This document shows, piece after piece, positions 26,029-35,583 of a stretch of 64,000 bases of DNA (position 1 is its first letter; every line of letters begins with the position of its first letter). Origin of the DNA: Curvibacter gracilis ATCC BAA-807 (lineage in GTDB: Bacteria; Pseudomonadota; Gammaproteobacteria; Burkholderiales; Burkholderiaceae_C); contig NZ_JADZ01000014.1 of the NCBI RefSeq assembly GCF_000518645.1, forward strand, positions 1 through 64,000, given 5' to 3'. The notes beneath the pieces were generated by a model. The model was not told the origin of the DNA. It made no database searches and saw only the letters and a program-made list of their open reading frames with translations. A program made the position numbers and the translations under genes.

Positions 26029-26799
26029 GTGAAGCGTTCCGGCGCGTGGCCCCGCAGCTTAGGCAAAACCCAGCTCGACAAGCGCTTTGTCCTGATCACG
26101 GCTGCGGCGCTGTTGGGCGTGCTGCTGACGCTGGCCCTGGGCCGCTGGCAACTGGGCCGCGCCGCAGAAAAAGAACAGCTGCACCAGGCCATGGTGAGCC
26201 AGGCGGCCTTGGCACCCCTGAGCTGGCAGGACTGGCTGAAGGCCAGCCGTGCCGGGCAAGACCTGAACTACCGCCGCGTGATGCTGCGCGGCCAGTGGCT
26301 GGCGCAGCACACCCTCTACCTCGACAACCGCCAGATGAATGGGCACCCCGGCTTTTTTGTGGTGACGCCCCTGGCCTTGCCCGGCAAGGCGGGCGTGGTG
26401 CTGGTGCAGCGGGGCTGGGTGCCGCGCAACTTCCAGGACAGGGCCCGCGTCCCAGAGGTGCAAACGCCTTCGGGCGAGGTCAGCCTGCTGGGGCGTGTGG
26501 CGCCCCCCCCGGCCCGCCTGCTGGAGCTGGGGACGGCCGCTGCCACCGAGGGGTCTTCCCGCATCCGGCAGAATCTCGACCTGAATGCTTTCAGCGAAGA
26601 GATCGGGCTGCGCCTGCAAGCGGGCTCCATGGTTCAGATCGATGCCAGTTCGGACGGCCTGCAGCGCGACTGGTTTGAACCCGGTGCCGGCACCGAGAAA
26701 CACTACGGTTACGCTTTTCAATGGTTCGGCCTCAGCGCCCTGATTGCCACTCTTTATGTCTGGTTCCAAATTGTCCGACGCAAACCCCGCCCGTCCTGA
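26029..26799 (+). CDS. SURF1 family cytochrome oxidase biogenesis protein
   Basis: SURF1 helps insert heme a into subunit I. The 256-aa protein has membrane helices at both ends (about 20-40 and 232-250), LALGRWQLGRAAEKEQL after the first, and the family motifs DLNYRRVMLRGQWL, YLDNRQMNGHPGFFVVTPL and VLVQRGWVPRN. A GTG start at 26029 is used, since no upstream ATG is in frame. The 3' end overlaps the next gene by 44 bases. Confidence 0.9.
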   Translation: MKRSGAWPRSLGKTQLDKRFVLITAAALLGVLLTLALGRWQLGRAAEKEQLHQAMVSQAALAPLSWQDWLKASRAGQDLNYRRVMLRGQWLAQHTLYLDNRQMNGHPGFFVVTPLALPGKAGVVLVQRGWVPRNFQDRARVPEVQTPSGEVSLLGRVAPPPARLLELGTAAATEGSSRIRQNLDLNAFSEEIGLRLQAGSMVQIDASSDGLQRDWFEPGAGTEKHYGYAFQWFGLSALIATLYVWFQIVRRKPRPS

Positions 26800-27499
26800 T
26801 CTGTCGCCTCTGCCGCATCCGCAGCACCTGCCCGATTCGCCGCTGGGCATGACGGTGCATTCGATGCCCACGCCCGAGCAGATGGCCGGCGCGGAGGGTG
26901 CGCGCACACGCCTGGGCCGCCTGAAGATGCTGGCCGTGCTGCTGGTCTGTGCGGCGCCCGTGCTGGCCTCCTACCTCACCTACTATGTGATCCGCCCCAG
27001 CGCCCACAAGAGCTATGGCGAGCTGATCGAGCCCCAGCGCGAGCTGCCCGCTCTCACGGCCCAAGGCCTGGAGGGGCAGGCTGTGCCCTTGCCCTCGCTC
27101 AAGGGGCAATGGCTGTTGATCAGTGTGGCGGGCGGTGCCTGTGACGAGGCCTGCGAAAAACACCTGTACCTGCAACGCCAGCTGCGCGAGAGCCTGGGCA
27201 AGGACAAAGACCGGCTCGACTGGGTCTGGCTGGTGCCTGACCAGGCCCCAGTGCGTCCGGCGCTGTTGCCCGCCCTGGGCCAGGCCACCGTGTTGCGCGT
27301 GCCCCCCGAGGGCCTGAACGCCTGGCTCAGCCCCGCGGCCGGCCAGGCCCTGGCCGACCACCTGTACCTGGTCGACCCGATGGGCCATTGGATGATGCGT
27401 TTCCCGGCGCGGCTCGACCTGGCCGGCGCCGCCAAGGCCAAGCGTGATCTGGAGCGCCTGATGCGCGCCTCCGCCGGCTGGGATGAGGCGGGGCGCTGA
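26756..27499 (+). CDS. SCO-like membrane-anchored thioredoxin-fold protein
   Basis: This 247-aa protein has one membrane helix (about 63-83) and a periplasmic thioredoxin-like domain. A CDEAC pair (about residues 127-131) and a distal His in DPMGHWMMRF resemble the CxxxC...H copper site of SCO proteins, though the usual surrounding SCO sequence is weak. It lies between SURF1 and ctaA, a constant position in Burkholderiales, and overlaps SURF1. I infer a copper or thiol-redox role in CuA assembly alongside the true SCO1 downstream. Confidence 0.75.
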   Translation: MSGSKLSDANPARPDLSPLPHPQHLPDSPLGMTVHSMPTPEQMAGAEGARTRLGRLKMLAVLLVCAAPVLASYLTYYVIRPSAHKSYGELIEPQRELPALTAQGLEGQAVPLPSLKGQWLLISVAGGACDEACEKHLYLQRQLRESLGKDKDRLDWVWLVPDQAPVRPALLPALGQATVLRVPPEGLNAWLSPAAGQALADHLYLVDPMGHWMMRFPARLDLAGAAKAKRDLERLMRASAGWDEAGR

Positions 27500-27503
27500 G
27501 ACC

Positions 27504-28676
27504 ATGAACACGCTTGCGCCCGCTTACGACCTGTCACCCCTGCTGCAGGTGATGCTGATGGGTGCGCTGGTCGCGTCCGGCCCCTTGCTGTGGTGGTGGC
27601 TGCGCCACCGCGGCAGCCACCCGCAGGGGCGATTGCAGGCCCTGACCCTGGTCACCCTGTTTCTCACCTTCGATCTGGTCTTGTTCGGCGCCTTCACCCG
27701 CCTCACCGATTCAGGTCTGGGCTGCCCTGATTGGCCGGGCTGCTACGGGCACGCCAGTCCCCTGGGGGCGCAGGCGCCGATTGCCCAGGCCCAGCAGGCC
27801 ATGCCCACCGGCCCCGTCACCCACGGCAAGGCCTGGGTGGAGATGGTGCACCGCTACCTCGCCACCGGCGTGGGCGCCTTGATCGTGGCCCAGTTGGCCC
27901 TGGCCTGGCGCCGCCGGCGCGAGATGCGCCGCCAGGGGCGGCGTGGCCCGGGTCTGGGCTGGCCTGTGCTCACCCTGCTCTGGGTCTGTCTGCAAGGCGC
28001 TTTCGGGGCCCTGACCGTGACCATGAAACTGTTCCCGGCCATTGTCACCCTGCACCTCGCGGGTGGTCTGATCTTGCTGGTGCTGCTGGCCGTGCAGGTG
28101 GCGCGCAACGGCCTGGCCGAAGGCACGCTGCGACCCGTCGCGGTGTCCTCAGGTCTTTACCTGCTCACGGCGGCTGCGGCCCTGCTGCTGACGGCCCAGG
28201 TGCTGCTGGGCGGCTGGGTCAGCACCAATTACGCGGTGCTGGCCTGCAGCAGTTTCCCCCAGTGCCAGGGCCAATGGTGGCCCGAGATGGACTGGACGGG
28301 CGGCTTTGAACTGTGGCGCCCGCTGGGGCAGTTGGCCAATGGCGAGCAGCTCACCTTTGCGGCCCTCACGGCGATCCATGTGGCCCACCGGCTGGCCGCT
28401 GGCGTGGTGTTGCTCTGCCTGGGCGTGCTGAGCTGGCGTCTGTGGCAGGTTCCCGCCTTGCGGGGGCAGGCCCGCTGGCTGGCCGCCCTGTTGCTGTTGC
28501 AGGCCCTGACGGGCCTGAGCAACGTGGTGCTGGGCTGGCCGTTGGTGGCCGCCGTGGCCCACACCGGCGGTGCCGCCGCCCTGGCCCTGGTGTTGACGCG
28601 GGTGCTGACCCTCAGCAGCCCCCGTGGTGCCTATTCCTCTTCTGTATCCCTGAGCGCATCGAGACTGTCTGCATGA
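27504..28676 (+). CDS. ctaA: Heme A synthase (COX15/CtaA)
   Basis: CtaA oxidises heme O to heme A. The 390-aa protein has eight membrane helices in two related four-helix bundles, with conserved His in [12 protein letters not shown] and [12 protein letters not shown]-like VTLHLAGG, and later [11 protein letters not shown] and [11 protein letters not shown]. The loop [19 protein letters not shown] carries the paired Cys of type II CtaA. It starts four bases after the previous stop and overlaps ctaB by ATGA. Confidence 0.93.
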   Translation: MNTLAPAYDLSPLLQVMLMGALVASGPLLWWWLRHRGSHPQGRLQALTLVTLFLTFDLVLFGAFTRLTDSGLGCPDWPGCYGHASPLGAQAPIAQAQQAMPTGPVTHGKAWVEMVHRYLATGVGALIVAQLALAWRRRREMRRQGRRGPGLGWPVLTLLWVCLQGAFGALTVTMKLFPAIVTLHLAGGLILLVLLAVQVARNGLAEGTLRPVAVSSGLYLLTAAAALLLTAQVLLGGWVSTNYAVLACSSFPQCQGQWWPEMDWTGGFELWRPLGQLANGEQLTFAALTAIHVAHRLAAGVVLLCLGVLSWRLWQVPALRGQARWLAALLLLQALTGLSNVVLGWPLVAAVAHTGGAAALALVLTRVLTLSSPRGAYSSSVSLSASRLSA

Positions 28677-29569
28677 GTGTCGCCCCTTCTGTTTCCTACC
28701 CCTCCCTGGCGCGGCAGTTCTATGCGCTGACCAAACCCCGGGTGGTTCAACTGATCGTGTTCTGTGCCTTGATCGGCATGGTCCTGGCCGTGCCCGGCGT
28801 GCCCAGCCTGTCGGATGTGGGCCTGGCCGCAGTGGCCTCGCTGGGCATCTGGCTGGTGGCGGGCGCGGCGGCGGCCTTCAATTGCCTGGTTGAAAAAGGC
28901 ATCGATGCCAAGATGAAGCGCACCGCCTGGCGCCCCACCGCCAAGGGTGAGTTGAGCGACCGCCAGTCGCTGGTGTTCTCGGCCCTGCTGTGCACGGCCG
29001 GCTCGGTGCTGCTGTATGTGTGGGTCAACCCGATCACCATGTGGCTGACCTTTGCCACGTTTGTGGGCTATGCGGTGGTCTACACCGTGATCCTGAAGCC
29101 GCTCACGCCGCAGAACATCGTCATCGGCGGGGCCTCGGGCGCCATGCCCCCGGTGCTCGGCTGGGCCGCCATGACGGGCGATGTGAGTCCTGAGGCGCTG
29201 ATCCTGTTCCTGATCATCTTCCTCTGGACGCCGCCCCATTTCTGGGCCCTGGCCCTCTACCGGGTCGAGGACTACCGCAAGGCCGGCCTGCCCATGCTGC
29301 CTGTCACCCATGGCAATGAGTTCACCCGGCTGCAGGTGTTGCTGTACACCTTTGTGCTGTTTGCGGGTTGTCTGATGCCTTTTGTCTACGGCATGAGCTC
29401 CTGGTTCTACCTGGTCGCGGCCGTGCTGCTCAGTGGGGGCTTCATTGCCTATGCCTTCCGCCTGTGGCGCTCCTATTCGGATGATCTGGCGCGCCGCACC
29501 TTCCGTTTTTCTCTGATCCACCTGAGCCTGCTGTTTGCAGCCCTGTTGATCGACCACTACCTGTTCTGA
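28673..29569 (+). CDS. ctaB: Protoheme IX farnesyltransferase (heme O synthase)
   Basis: CtaB attaches the farnesyl tail to heme b. The 298-aa UbiA-type prenyltransferase has about eight membrane helices, with the two Asp-rich regions [15 protein letters not shown] (about 68-82) and the second around [15 protein letters not shown] (about 195-209). The start [17 protein letters not shown] is typical. It is translationally coupled to ctaA. Confidence 0.95.
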   Translation: MSVAPSVSYPSLARQFYALTKPRVVQLIVFCALIGMVLAVPGVPSLSDVGLAAVASLGIWLVAGAAAAFNCLVEKGIDAKMKRTAWRPTAKGELSDRQSLVFSALLCTAGSVLLYVWVNPITMWLTFATFVGYAVVYTVILKPLTPQNIVIGGASGAMPPVLGWAAMTGDVSPEALILFLIIFLWTPPHFWALALYRVEDYRKAGLPMLPVTHGNEFTRLQVLLYTFVLFAGCLMPFVYGMSSWFYLVAAVLLSGGFIAYAFRLWRSYSDDLARRTFRFSLIHLSLLFAALLIDHYLF

Positions 29570-29573
29570 TGCC

Positions 29574-30185
29574 ATGAAGAAACGACAAGCGCTCCAATGG
29601 GGCTTCACCGTGCTGGGGGCGGCCCTGGCCGCCAGCCTGATGACGGCCTGTGCCCCGGCCAAGACCGAGTTCAAGTCGGTGGACATCACCGGCGCCGAGT
29701 ACGCGCGCGACTTCAAGCTGCCCGACCAGAACGGCCAGGTGCGCACCCTGGCCGACTTCAAGGGCAAGGCGGTGGTGGTCTTTTTTGGCTACACCCAATG
29801 CCCGGACGTCTGCCCGACCACCATGTCGGAGATGGCCGAGGTCAAGCGTCAACTGGGTGCCGATGGGGAGCGCCTGCAGGCCATTTTCGTGACCGTCGAC
29901 CCGGCACGCGACACCGCCGAACTGCTCAAGGCCTACATGGGCAATTTCGACCCCACCTTCATCGCGCTGCGGCCCGAAACGCCAGAGCAACTGGCCGCGC
30001 TCGCCAAAGACTTCAAGATCTACTACAAGAAGGTCGAGGGCAAGACCGAGTCCAGCTACACCATGGACCACTCGGCCGGCAGCTACATCTACGACCCGCA
30101 AGGGCGGCTGCGTCTGTTTGCGCGTTACGGATCGGGCCCGCAGGCCCTGTTGTCCGATCTGCAGGCCTTGTTGCGCGCCTCCTGA
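29574..30185 (+). CDS. SCO1/SenC family copper chaperone lipoprotein
   Basis: This 203-aa protein delivers copper to the CuA site of subunit II. It has a lipoprotein signal (LMTAC, Cys about 23), a thioredoxin fold with the copper motif FGYTQCPDVCPTTMSEM (about 73-89) and the distal His of YTMDHSAGSYIYDPQG (about 165). It ends the second oxidase-assembly operon, four bases after ctaB. Confidence 0.94.
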   Translation: MKKRQALQWGFTVLGAALAASLMTACAPAKTEFKSVDITGAEYARDFKLPDQNGQVRTLADFKGKAVVVFFGYTQCPDVCPTTMSEMAEVKRQLGADGERLQAIFVTVDPARDTAELLKAYMGNFDPTFIALRPETPEQLAALAKDFKIYYKKVEGKTESSYTMDHSAGSYIYDPQGRLRLFARYGSGPQALLSDLQALLRAS

Positions 30186-30223
30186 TCGGTGGGATCAGGC
30201 AGGTTGCTGCCGCAGCGCGGGCC

Positions 30224-31204
30224 TCAATCGGCCTGGATGCGCTGCTTCTGGATCACCTCGCCCATGCTGCGGGTGTCCGCCTTGACCCGGTTGGCCAGGC
30301 CCTCGGCCGAGGTACCGGCCACCTGCCAGCCCATCTGGAACAGCTTGTCGCGCACCTCGGGGGTTCGCGCAATCCCGCTCAGCAGGTCTGACAGCCGGGC
30401 CACGATAGTCGCTGGCAGGCTGGCCGGGGCAGCCACGGCGTTCCAGATCTCCAGGTTGAACCCCGTCACACCCGACTCGGCCAGGCTGGGCACTTCGGGG
30501 GCCAGCGAGCTGCGGGTGGACGACGTCACGCCGATGGCCCGCAGCTTGCCCGCCTTCACCTGGGCCAGTGCCAGGCCCGGCGGCAACAGCGCAAGCTGAA
30601 CCTGGGCGCCCAGCATGGCCGTGATCACCTGCGGGTTGCCCGGGTAGGGCACGTGCACCGCCCCCAGGTGGGCGCGGGCCTTCAACATCTCCATGCCCAG
30701 GTGCGCCACCGTGCCCACCCCGGGCGAGCCATAGCTCCATTGCTCGCCTGCTTTGCGCGCGGCCTCCAGCACCGCTTGTGGGGTGGCGCCGGGCAGGCTG
30801 GCGGGCGCGGCCAGGATCAAGGGGGCCGTGGCAATCAGGCTCACCGGCGCCAGGTCCTTGAGCGGGTCGTAATGGATCTTCGGGTTGAGCAGCCGGGCAA
30901 TCGTCATATTGCCGTTGATCATCAGGCCCAGGGTGTGGTTGTCGGTGGCATGGGCCACCGTCTCGGCGGCAATGTTGCCACCGGCCCCCACCCGGTTCTC
31001 CACGATCACCGGCTGCCCCAGCGCCTTGGACAGGGGCTCGGCCAGGGTGCGGGCCATCAGGTCGGGCGACGATCCGCCAGGAAAGCCCACCACGATGCGC
31101 AGCGTCTTGTTGGGCCAGTTGGCCGGGGTCTGGGCCAGGGCGGGCAGGGTCAGGCCGCCCAAAGTCAGGCCCAGGGCCTGGCGGCGTGAAATGGAAGTTG
31201 GCAT
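30224..31204 (-). CDS. Bug-type tripartite tricarboxylate transporter binding protein
   Basis: This 326-aa extracytoplasmic solute receptor of the TctC/Bug family starts MPTSISRRQALGLTLGGL, a twin-arginine-like signal (SRRQAL). NKTLRIVVGFPGGSSPDLMAR follows, then the family's VENRVGAGGNIAAE and EVPSLAESG segments. Ligands of this family are usually small carboxylates. No TctA/TctB membrane genes are adjacent, the common situation for Burkholderiales Bug proteins. It interrupts the usual ctaB-sco-rpoH neighbourhood. Confidence 0.88.
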   Translation of the reverse strand: MPTSISRRQALGLTLGGLTLPALAQTPANWPNKTLRIVVGFPGGSSPDLMARTLAEPLSKALGQPVIVENRVGAGGNIAAETVAHATDNHTLGLMINGNMTIARLLNPKIHYDPLKDLAPVSLIATAPLILAAPASLPGATPQAVLEAARKAGEQWSYGSPGVGTVAHLGMEMLKARAHLGAVHVPYPGNPQVITAMLGAQVQLALLPPGLALAQVKAGKLRAIGVTSSTRSSLAPEVPSLAESGVTGFNLEIWNAVAAPASLPATIVARLSDLLSGIARTPEVRDKLFQMGWQVAGTSAEGLANRVKADTRSMGEVIQKQRIQAD

Positions 31205-31305
31205 GGCAGCGGCTCCGCGCATCACAATTCAGTACAAGGGCCCTCAGTGTGCCCCATGACGGGGCACCGTCGACCCAGCCGGCCCGCACCGTGGGCCCAA
31301 AAACA

Positions 31306-31330
31306 AAAAGCCGGACGGATCCGGCTTTTT
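31306..31330. terminator. Bidirectional terminator upstream of the Bug gene and downstream of rpoH
   Basis: AAAAGCCGG / CCGGCTTTT with a six-base centre forms a 9-bp stem with A and T runs at both sides. It most likely ends the minus-strand rpoH transcript and insulates the Bug gene. Confidence 0.8.
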
Positions 31331-31354
31331 GGGGGGCAGGTGGCTGGGCGCTCT

Positions 31355-32299
31355 TCAGGCGAACTCGGCCAGCGCCTTCTTCATTTTCTTCATCGCCGCC
31401 ACTTCGATCTGGCGGATGCGCTCGGCGCTCACCTTGTACTCGGCAGCCAGCTCGTGCAGGGTCATGCCGCCCGAGCCGTCGTCATTGACCTTGAGCCAGC
31501 GCTCTTCCACGATGCGGCGACTGCGTTCGTCCAGGCCATTGAGCGCGCTGGCAATGCCATCGCTGGCCAGCACATCACGCTGGCGTGATTCGATCATGGC
31601 GGTGGGCTCATGGGCCGCATCGGCCAGGTAGGCGATGGGGCCAAAGGCCTGGTCCGAGTCTTCGGACGGGCTCGGGTCCAGCAGCACATCGCCACCCGCC
31701 ATGCGGGTCTCCATCTCCATGACCTCTTCGCGCTTCACGTTGAGCTGCTGGGCCACCACGTCGATCTCGTGTTCGCTCAGCGTGTCGCGGTGCGTGCTGC
31801 CTTCGTCCATGGCGTCGGCCTTGAAGCCTTGCTTCATGGAGCGCAGGTTGAAGAACAGCTTGCGCTGGGCCTTGGTGGTGGCCACCTTGACCATGCGCCA
31901 GTTCTTCAGGATGTACTCGTGGATTTCGGCCTTGATCCAGTGCAGCGCGTAGCTGACCAGACGCACGCCCTGATCCGGGTCGAAGCGCTTGACGGCCTTC
32001 ATCAGGCCCACATTGCCTTCCTGGATCAGGTCGCCTTGCGGCAGGCCATAGCCCAGGTACTGGCGCGACACCGACACCACCAGGCGCAGGTGCGACAACA
32101 CCAGCCGGCCGGCGGCCTCGACGTTGTTGTCGTCGCGCAGCTGGCGGGCGTACTTTTGTTCTTCTTCGAGGGTGAGCATGGGCAGGCGGTTGACGGCCGA
32201 GATGTAGGCGTCAAGATTGCCCAGGGCAGGCACCATGGACCACGGGTTGGCCGGGGTGATGGCAGTGGCTGCAGCGGTCATTGAAGTTTGGATTTTCAT
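31355..32299 (-). CDS. rpoH: Heat-shock RNA polymerase sigma factor RpoH (sigma-32)
   Basis: This 314-aa sigma-70-family factor directs heat-shock transcription. Region 2 holds DLIQEGNVGLMKAVKRFDP and VSYALHWIKAEIHEYIL. The RpoH box QRKLFFNLRSMKQ (about 132-144) separates it from other sigma factors. Region 4.2 has LHELAAEYKVSAERIRQIE. I start at the ATG at 32299, with AAGGA eight bases upstream; an ATG 18 bases earlier is less likely. A perfect CIRCE element sits 28 bases before the start, implying HrcA repression in addition to the usual RpoH control. Confidence 0.95.
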   Translation of the reverse strand: MKIQTSMTAAATAITPANPWSMVPALGNLDAYISAVNRLPMLTLEEEQKYARQLRDDNNVEAAGRLVLSHLRLVVSVSRQYLGYGLPQGDLIQEGNVGLMKAVKRFDPDQGVRLVSYALHWIKAEIHEYILKNWRMVKVATTKAQRKLFFNLRSMKQGFKADAMDEGSTHRDTLSEHEIDVVAQQLNVKREEVMEMETRMAGGDVLLDPSPSEDSDQAFGPIAYLADAAHEPTAMIESRQRDVLASDGIASALNGLDERSRRIVEERWLKVNDDGSGGMTLHELAAEYKVSAERIRQIEVAAMKKMKKALAEFA

Positions 32300-32326
32300 A
32301 CCAGAAATCCTTTCCATGGCGGAATA

Positions 32327-32353
32327 TTAGCACTCTCTGTGATTGAGTGCTAA
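32327..32353. promoter_or_regulatory. CIRCE element (HrcA operator) upstream of rpoH
   Basis: TTAGCACTC-N9-GAGTGCTAA is an exact match to the CIRCE consensus, with both 9-bp arms perfect and the canonical 9-base spacer. It lies 28 bases before the rpoH start codon, where a bound HrcA repressor would block transcription or initiation. CIRCE is normally found at groESL and dnaK/hrcA operons. Confidence 0.93.
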
Positions 32354-32704
32354 ATCGAAAGTTCCCGCCCTGTTGAGCGACTGGGCATCCTTCGTAAATG
32401 GGGTGAAAAATCGCCTGTTCAAGGGATGGCCGTGGTGCGGATCCCTGGGTTCTTCCGGCATCCTTCCCCCAATGATGAGCTTGCAGACGGCCGAAAATGG
32501 GCCTAAGTCATTGATTTTAAAAGGGGCCAGAGCCCTTTGGCCTTGGCTTCCACCTTGCAGGTGGTCCTGTGCTGATGCTCGTCGTTCAGAAAGCACTCAA
32601 AATCGGACGTTCCCAAACCCATGTGCCATGGGGTCTGGAAAGGCCAGGCCGGGCGATTGGCCACCCGACGCAAGCCCAGCTCATCACATTGGCGAAAGAA
32701 CCTC
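32354..32704. other. Intergenic region between rpoH and the AraC-family gene
   Basis: These 350 bases contain no supported gene; the open frames crossing it are extensions or antisense shadows. The left edge must hold the rpoH promoter (minus) beside the CIRCE element, and the right edge should hold the promoter of the AraC-type gene. No other clear site was seen. Confidence 0.5.
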
Positions 32705-33556
32705 GTGCAGCAACCCAAGTTCAGCCTGCTGGCATGCCCGCAAAAAGGCGTGGAGATGGTGTTTGCCGACACCGACCACCGCTTTGGCAGGCACACCCAC
32801 GACCAGTTCGGCATCGGGCTCATCGTGCGTGGCGCCCAGAAGTCGTCCAGCCAGAGTGGGCAGGTGGAGGCCACCGCAGGCGACATCATCACCGTCAATC
32901 CTGAAGAGGTGCACGATGGCTCCCCACTGGGCGAGGGGGGCCGCGCCTGGCGCATGGTCTATCTGGACGCCGCGGTCATGCAAGGCCGGATTGCACAGCT
33001 CCATGAGGCCGGCATCCCGGCCCGCATGGAGTTCCAGCAGCCGCAGATCCGCGACGCGGCCTTGGCACGGCGGTTTGAACAGCATGTCGAAGCCGCCATG
33101 GACTCCTCGCCTGGCTGGACGCTGGCGCTCGACGAGAGCCTTCTGCTGTTGCTCAAGGACTTGCTCAGACCGGCAGCCTGCCCTCCGTCGCGCCTGCACC
33201 AGAGTGGCATCGCTCGGGTCAAGACCTGGATCGATGGGCAGCCCGCCCACCCCTGGAGCCTGGCCGAATTGGCCCGGCAGGCCGAGCTCAGTCAGTTTCA
33301 ATTCATCCGCCACTTCGACCGTGCCACCGGTCTGACCCCTCATGCCTACATCCTGCAAAGGCGCATCCAACTGGCCCGCCGCATGATCCGGCAGGGCGGG
33401 GGGCTGGGCGATGTCGCAGCGGCCTGTGGTTTTGCCGACCAGAGTCATATGACACGCCACTTCGTGCGCAGCTTCGGTCTGTCGCCCGGTACCTATGCCC
33501 GGGCTGTTTCCGGCACGGCGCGGCGCCGCAATTTCGTTCAAGACCCGGGGTGTTGA
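32705..33556 (+). CDS. AraC-family transcriptional regulator
   Basis: This 283-aa regulator has an N-terminal cupin-like sensing domain (RHTHDQFGIGLIVRGAQ at about 23-39, PEEVHDGSPL at about 63) and a C-terminal double helix-turn-helix with LAELARQAELSQFQFIRHF and DVAAACGFADQSHMTRHF. The GTG at 32705 gives a product of family length; the frame runs further upstream without a better start. A LysE-type exporter gene follows, and AraC regulators of this type often control adjacent exporters in response to an amino acid. Confidence 0.8.
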   Translation: MQQPKFSLLACPQKGVEMVFADTDHRFGRHTHDQFGIGLIVRGAQKSSSQSGQVEATAGDIITVNPEEVHDGSPLGEGGRAWRMVYLDAAVMQGRIAQLHEAGIPARMEFQQPQIRDAALARRFEQHVEAAMDSSPGWTLALDESLLLLLKDLLRPAACPPSRLHQSGIARVKTWIDGQPAHPWSLAELARQAELSQFQFIRHFDRATGLTPHAYILQRRIQLARRMIRQGGGLGDVAAACGFADQSHMTRHFVRSFGLSPGTYARAVSGTARRRNFVQDPGC

Positions 33557-33639
33557 CGCCATCCATGATGGCCTCCTTCTGCCGGCCATCCCTGTCACAG
33601 AGATGGTTGGGCCGCTTCACCCACCGCAAGAGGACATCT

Positions 33640-34251
33640 GTGAACGCTGAATTCCTGATCACATCGCTGCTCGTCGTGGCATCCCCTGGCACCGGGGCCT
33701 TGGTGACACTGAGCGCCGGCCTGTCGCATGGCACGCGGGCCGCCCTGGTGGCGGCACTCGGCTGCACCCTGGGCATCATTCCTCACATGCTGCTCGCCAT
33801 CACGGGCCTGGCCACGATCCTGCACACCAGCCCCTTCTTGTTCGAGTTGATCAAGTACGTGGGGGTGTTGTACCTGTTGCGCATGGCTTGGCTGGTGCTG
33901 AGGGACCGCAGCCTGCTTTCCGTGGCGGGCGAAGTGAGGCGACGCAGCCACCTGGAGGTGATCCGCCACGCGGTGTTGGTCAACCTGCTGAACCCCAAGC
34001 TGACGATCTTCTTCTTCGCCTTTCTGCCGCAGTTCATTGCACAGGAGGATGCTTCACCCCTGCTGTCCATGGTTTGTCTTTCGTTGGTGTTCATGGCGAT
34101 GACCTTGGCGGTGTTCGGTGCCTACGGTTGTTTTGCTGCCGCCGTGCGCGACAGGGTGCTGGCCAGCCAGGTGGCCATGCGCTGGCTGCGCCGCAGCTTT
34201 GCCGCCGCCTTCGTCGCCTTGGGCGCCAAGCTGGCCCTGGCACAGCGCTGA
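33640..34251 (+). CDS. LysE/RhtB-family amino acid exporter
   Basis: This 203-aa protein with about six membrane helices belongs to the LysE/RhtB exporters: VASPGTGALVTLSAGLSHGTRAAL near the start (family G-P/T-G loop) and NLLNPKLTIFFFAFLPQFI (about 120-138). The GTG at 33640 is supported by AGAGGA six bases before it. It follows the AraC-type regulator by 83 bases and may be its target. The exported substrate is unknown. Confidence 0.85.
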   Translation: MNAEFLITSLLVVASPGTGALVTLSAGLSHGTRAALVAALGCTLGIIPHMLLAITGLATILHTSPFLFELIKYVGVLYLLRMAWLVLRDRSLLSVAGEVRRRSHLEVIRHAVLVNLLNPKLTIFFFAFLPQFIAQEDASPLLSMVCLSLVFMAMTLAVFGAYGCFAAAVRDRVLASQVAMRWLRRSFAAAFVALGAKLALAQR

Positions 34252-34412
34252 GTTCCTGACAACCCGGCTGTTGCCGACCGGGCCGAGCGCAAAGGTTTCC
34301 AGAACCCCCAGGTCCAGCCCCGCCCTTGGGCATACTTCGAAGCCCCGCAGCGAAACCGGCAACCGGGCCATGCGCTTCGCCTGCGGACCCACGCCGCCAC
34401 ACCGCACCCGCC

Positions 34413-35531
34413 ATGTTCACCTTTGCTCTTGATCCCCAGGCCTTGTTCCTTGAGCGCAGCCGACAGTTCGCAGGCTGGGGCATCCCCTGGCCGGTGATCC
34501 GCCGCATGCAGGCGCGAATCGCGGATTGCTGGGACGAAGGCCCTGGCGGTTGGGCGCACGAATGGATTCAGGAGGCTGAAGCGGCAGAGCGTCAACAGCG
34601 ATTCATGCTGGCCGCCCTTCTCTATGGCGCGGCACGTTTTCCGTCCATCACCAGCCCCCTGCGGGCGCAGGCTCTGCAGTGCCAGATGGCCTGTTTCGAG
34701 CGGGGCATGCAGGGCCTGCCCGTGCAGGTGGAGCGGCGGCTGGTTGGGCTGCCCGCTCACCCTGCGATCACGGTGCCCGTGCATCTGTATGCCCCCCGGG
34801 CCGGGGGCGAGCGGCCTCTGGTGCTGCTCTCGGGTGGGGTCGACACAGGCAAGGTGGAGTTGCATCGTCTGGCCTGTCTGCTGACCCGCTTGGGCCGCTT
34901 CCGGGTCGCGGCCGTCGACATGCCGGGCACGGCTGAGAGCGGCATGGCGCTGACCGCCGATGCGCATCTCATCTACCAAGGGCTGCTGGGCGCGCTGGCA
35001 CCCACTGGGCGCAGGGCCGTGTTGGGAGTGAGTTTCGGCGGGCATTGGGCGGCCAAGCTGGCCTTGCTGGAGGCGGTGGATGCGGCCGTCAACTTGGGAG
35101 GACCCACGGTGGTGTTCGAGTCAGGCAGCGCCTTTATGCGCAGCCTTCCCAACGGCATGCCGGGCATCATCGCCAACGCCCTGGGGCTGACGGGCATGCC
35201 GGGCGAGACCGCGATGGCCGAGCTCATGCAGCCGTTCTCTCTGCGGGCCCAGGGCCTGCTGGAGCGCCCCCGGTGTGCACCGATGCTGGTCATCAACGGC
35301 GAGCATGACCAGTACATTCCGCAGCAAGACAGCACGGTGCTGGCGCGTCATGCCAACAACCGGGTCTGGCTCATGCGGGGGATGAGCCATTGCGCGGCGG
35401 AAGGGCTGATCCGGATACTGCCCGCCGTCGTGGCCTGGTTGCGCGTGCAATTGCTGGGTGAGCCGCTGGGTGCACGCCTGGCCCTGTCCCTGGCAGAGTG
35501 CTTGCTGCCGCCTCGGTTGGCCAGCCACTGA
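34413..35531 (+). CDS. FrsA-like alpha/beta hydrolase
   Basis: This 372-aa protein has a helical N-terminal part (about 1-110) and a C-terminal alpha/beta-hydrolase fold. The nucleophile elbow is GVSFGGHWA (Ser about 217), the acid is likely Asp in NGEHDQYIPQQD and the His is in MRGMSHCAAEG. Layout and size match the FrsA/DUF1100 esterase group. The substrate is unknown. No strong ribosome site stands before the ATG at 34413. Confidence 0.75.
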   Translation: MFTFALDPQALFLERSRQFAGWGIPWPVIRRMQARIADCWDEGPGGWAHEWIQEAEAAERQQRFMLAALLYGAARFPSITSPLRAQALQCQMACFERGMQGLPVQVERRLVGLPAHPAITVPVHLYAPRAGGERPLVLLSGGVDTGKVELHRLACLLTRLGRFRVAAVDMPGTAESGMALTADAHLIYQGLLGALAPTGRRAVLGVSFGGHWAAKLALLEAVDAAVNLGGPTVVFESGSAFMRSLPNGMPGIIANALGLTGMPGETAMAELMQPFSLRAQGLLERPRCAPMLVINGEHDQYIPQQDSTVLARHANNRVWLMRGMSHCAAEGLIRILPAVVAWLRVQLLGEPLGARLALSLAECLLPPRLASH

Positions 35532-35583
35532 TCCCGGCCCGGCATCCCGTATCCGGCGCGAGGCCGCGGTTCTGTCCCCGCCA

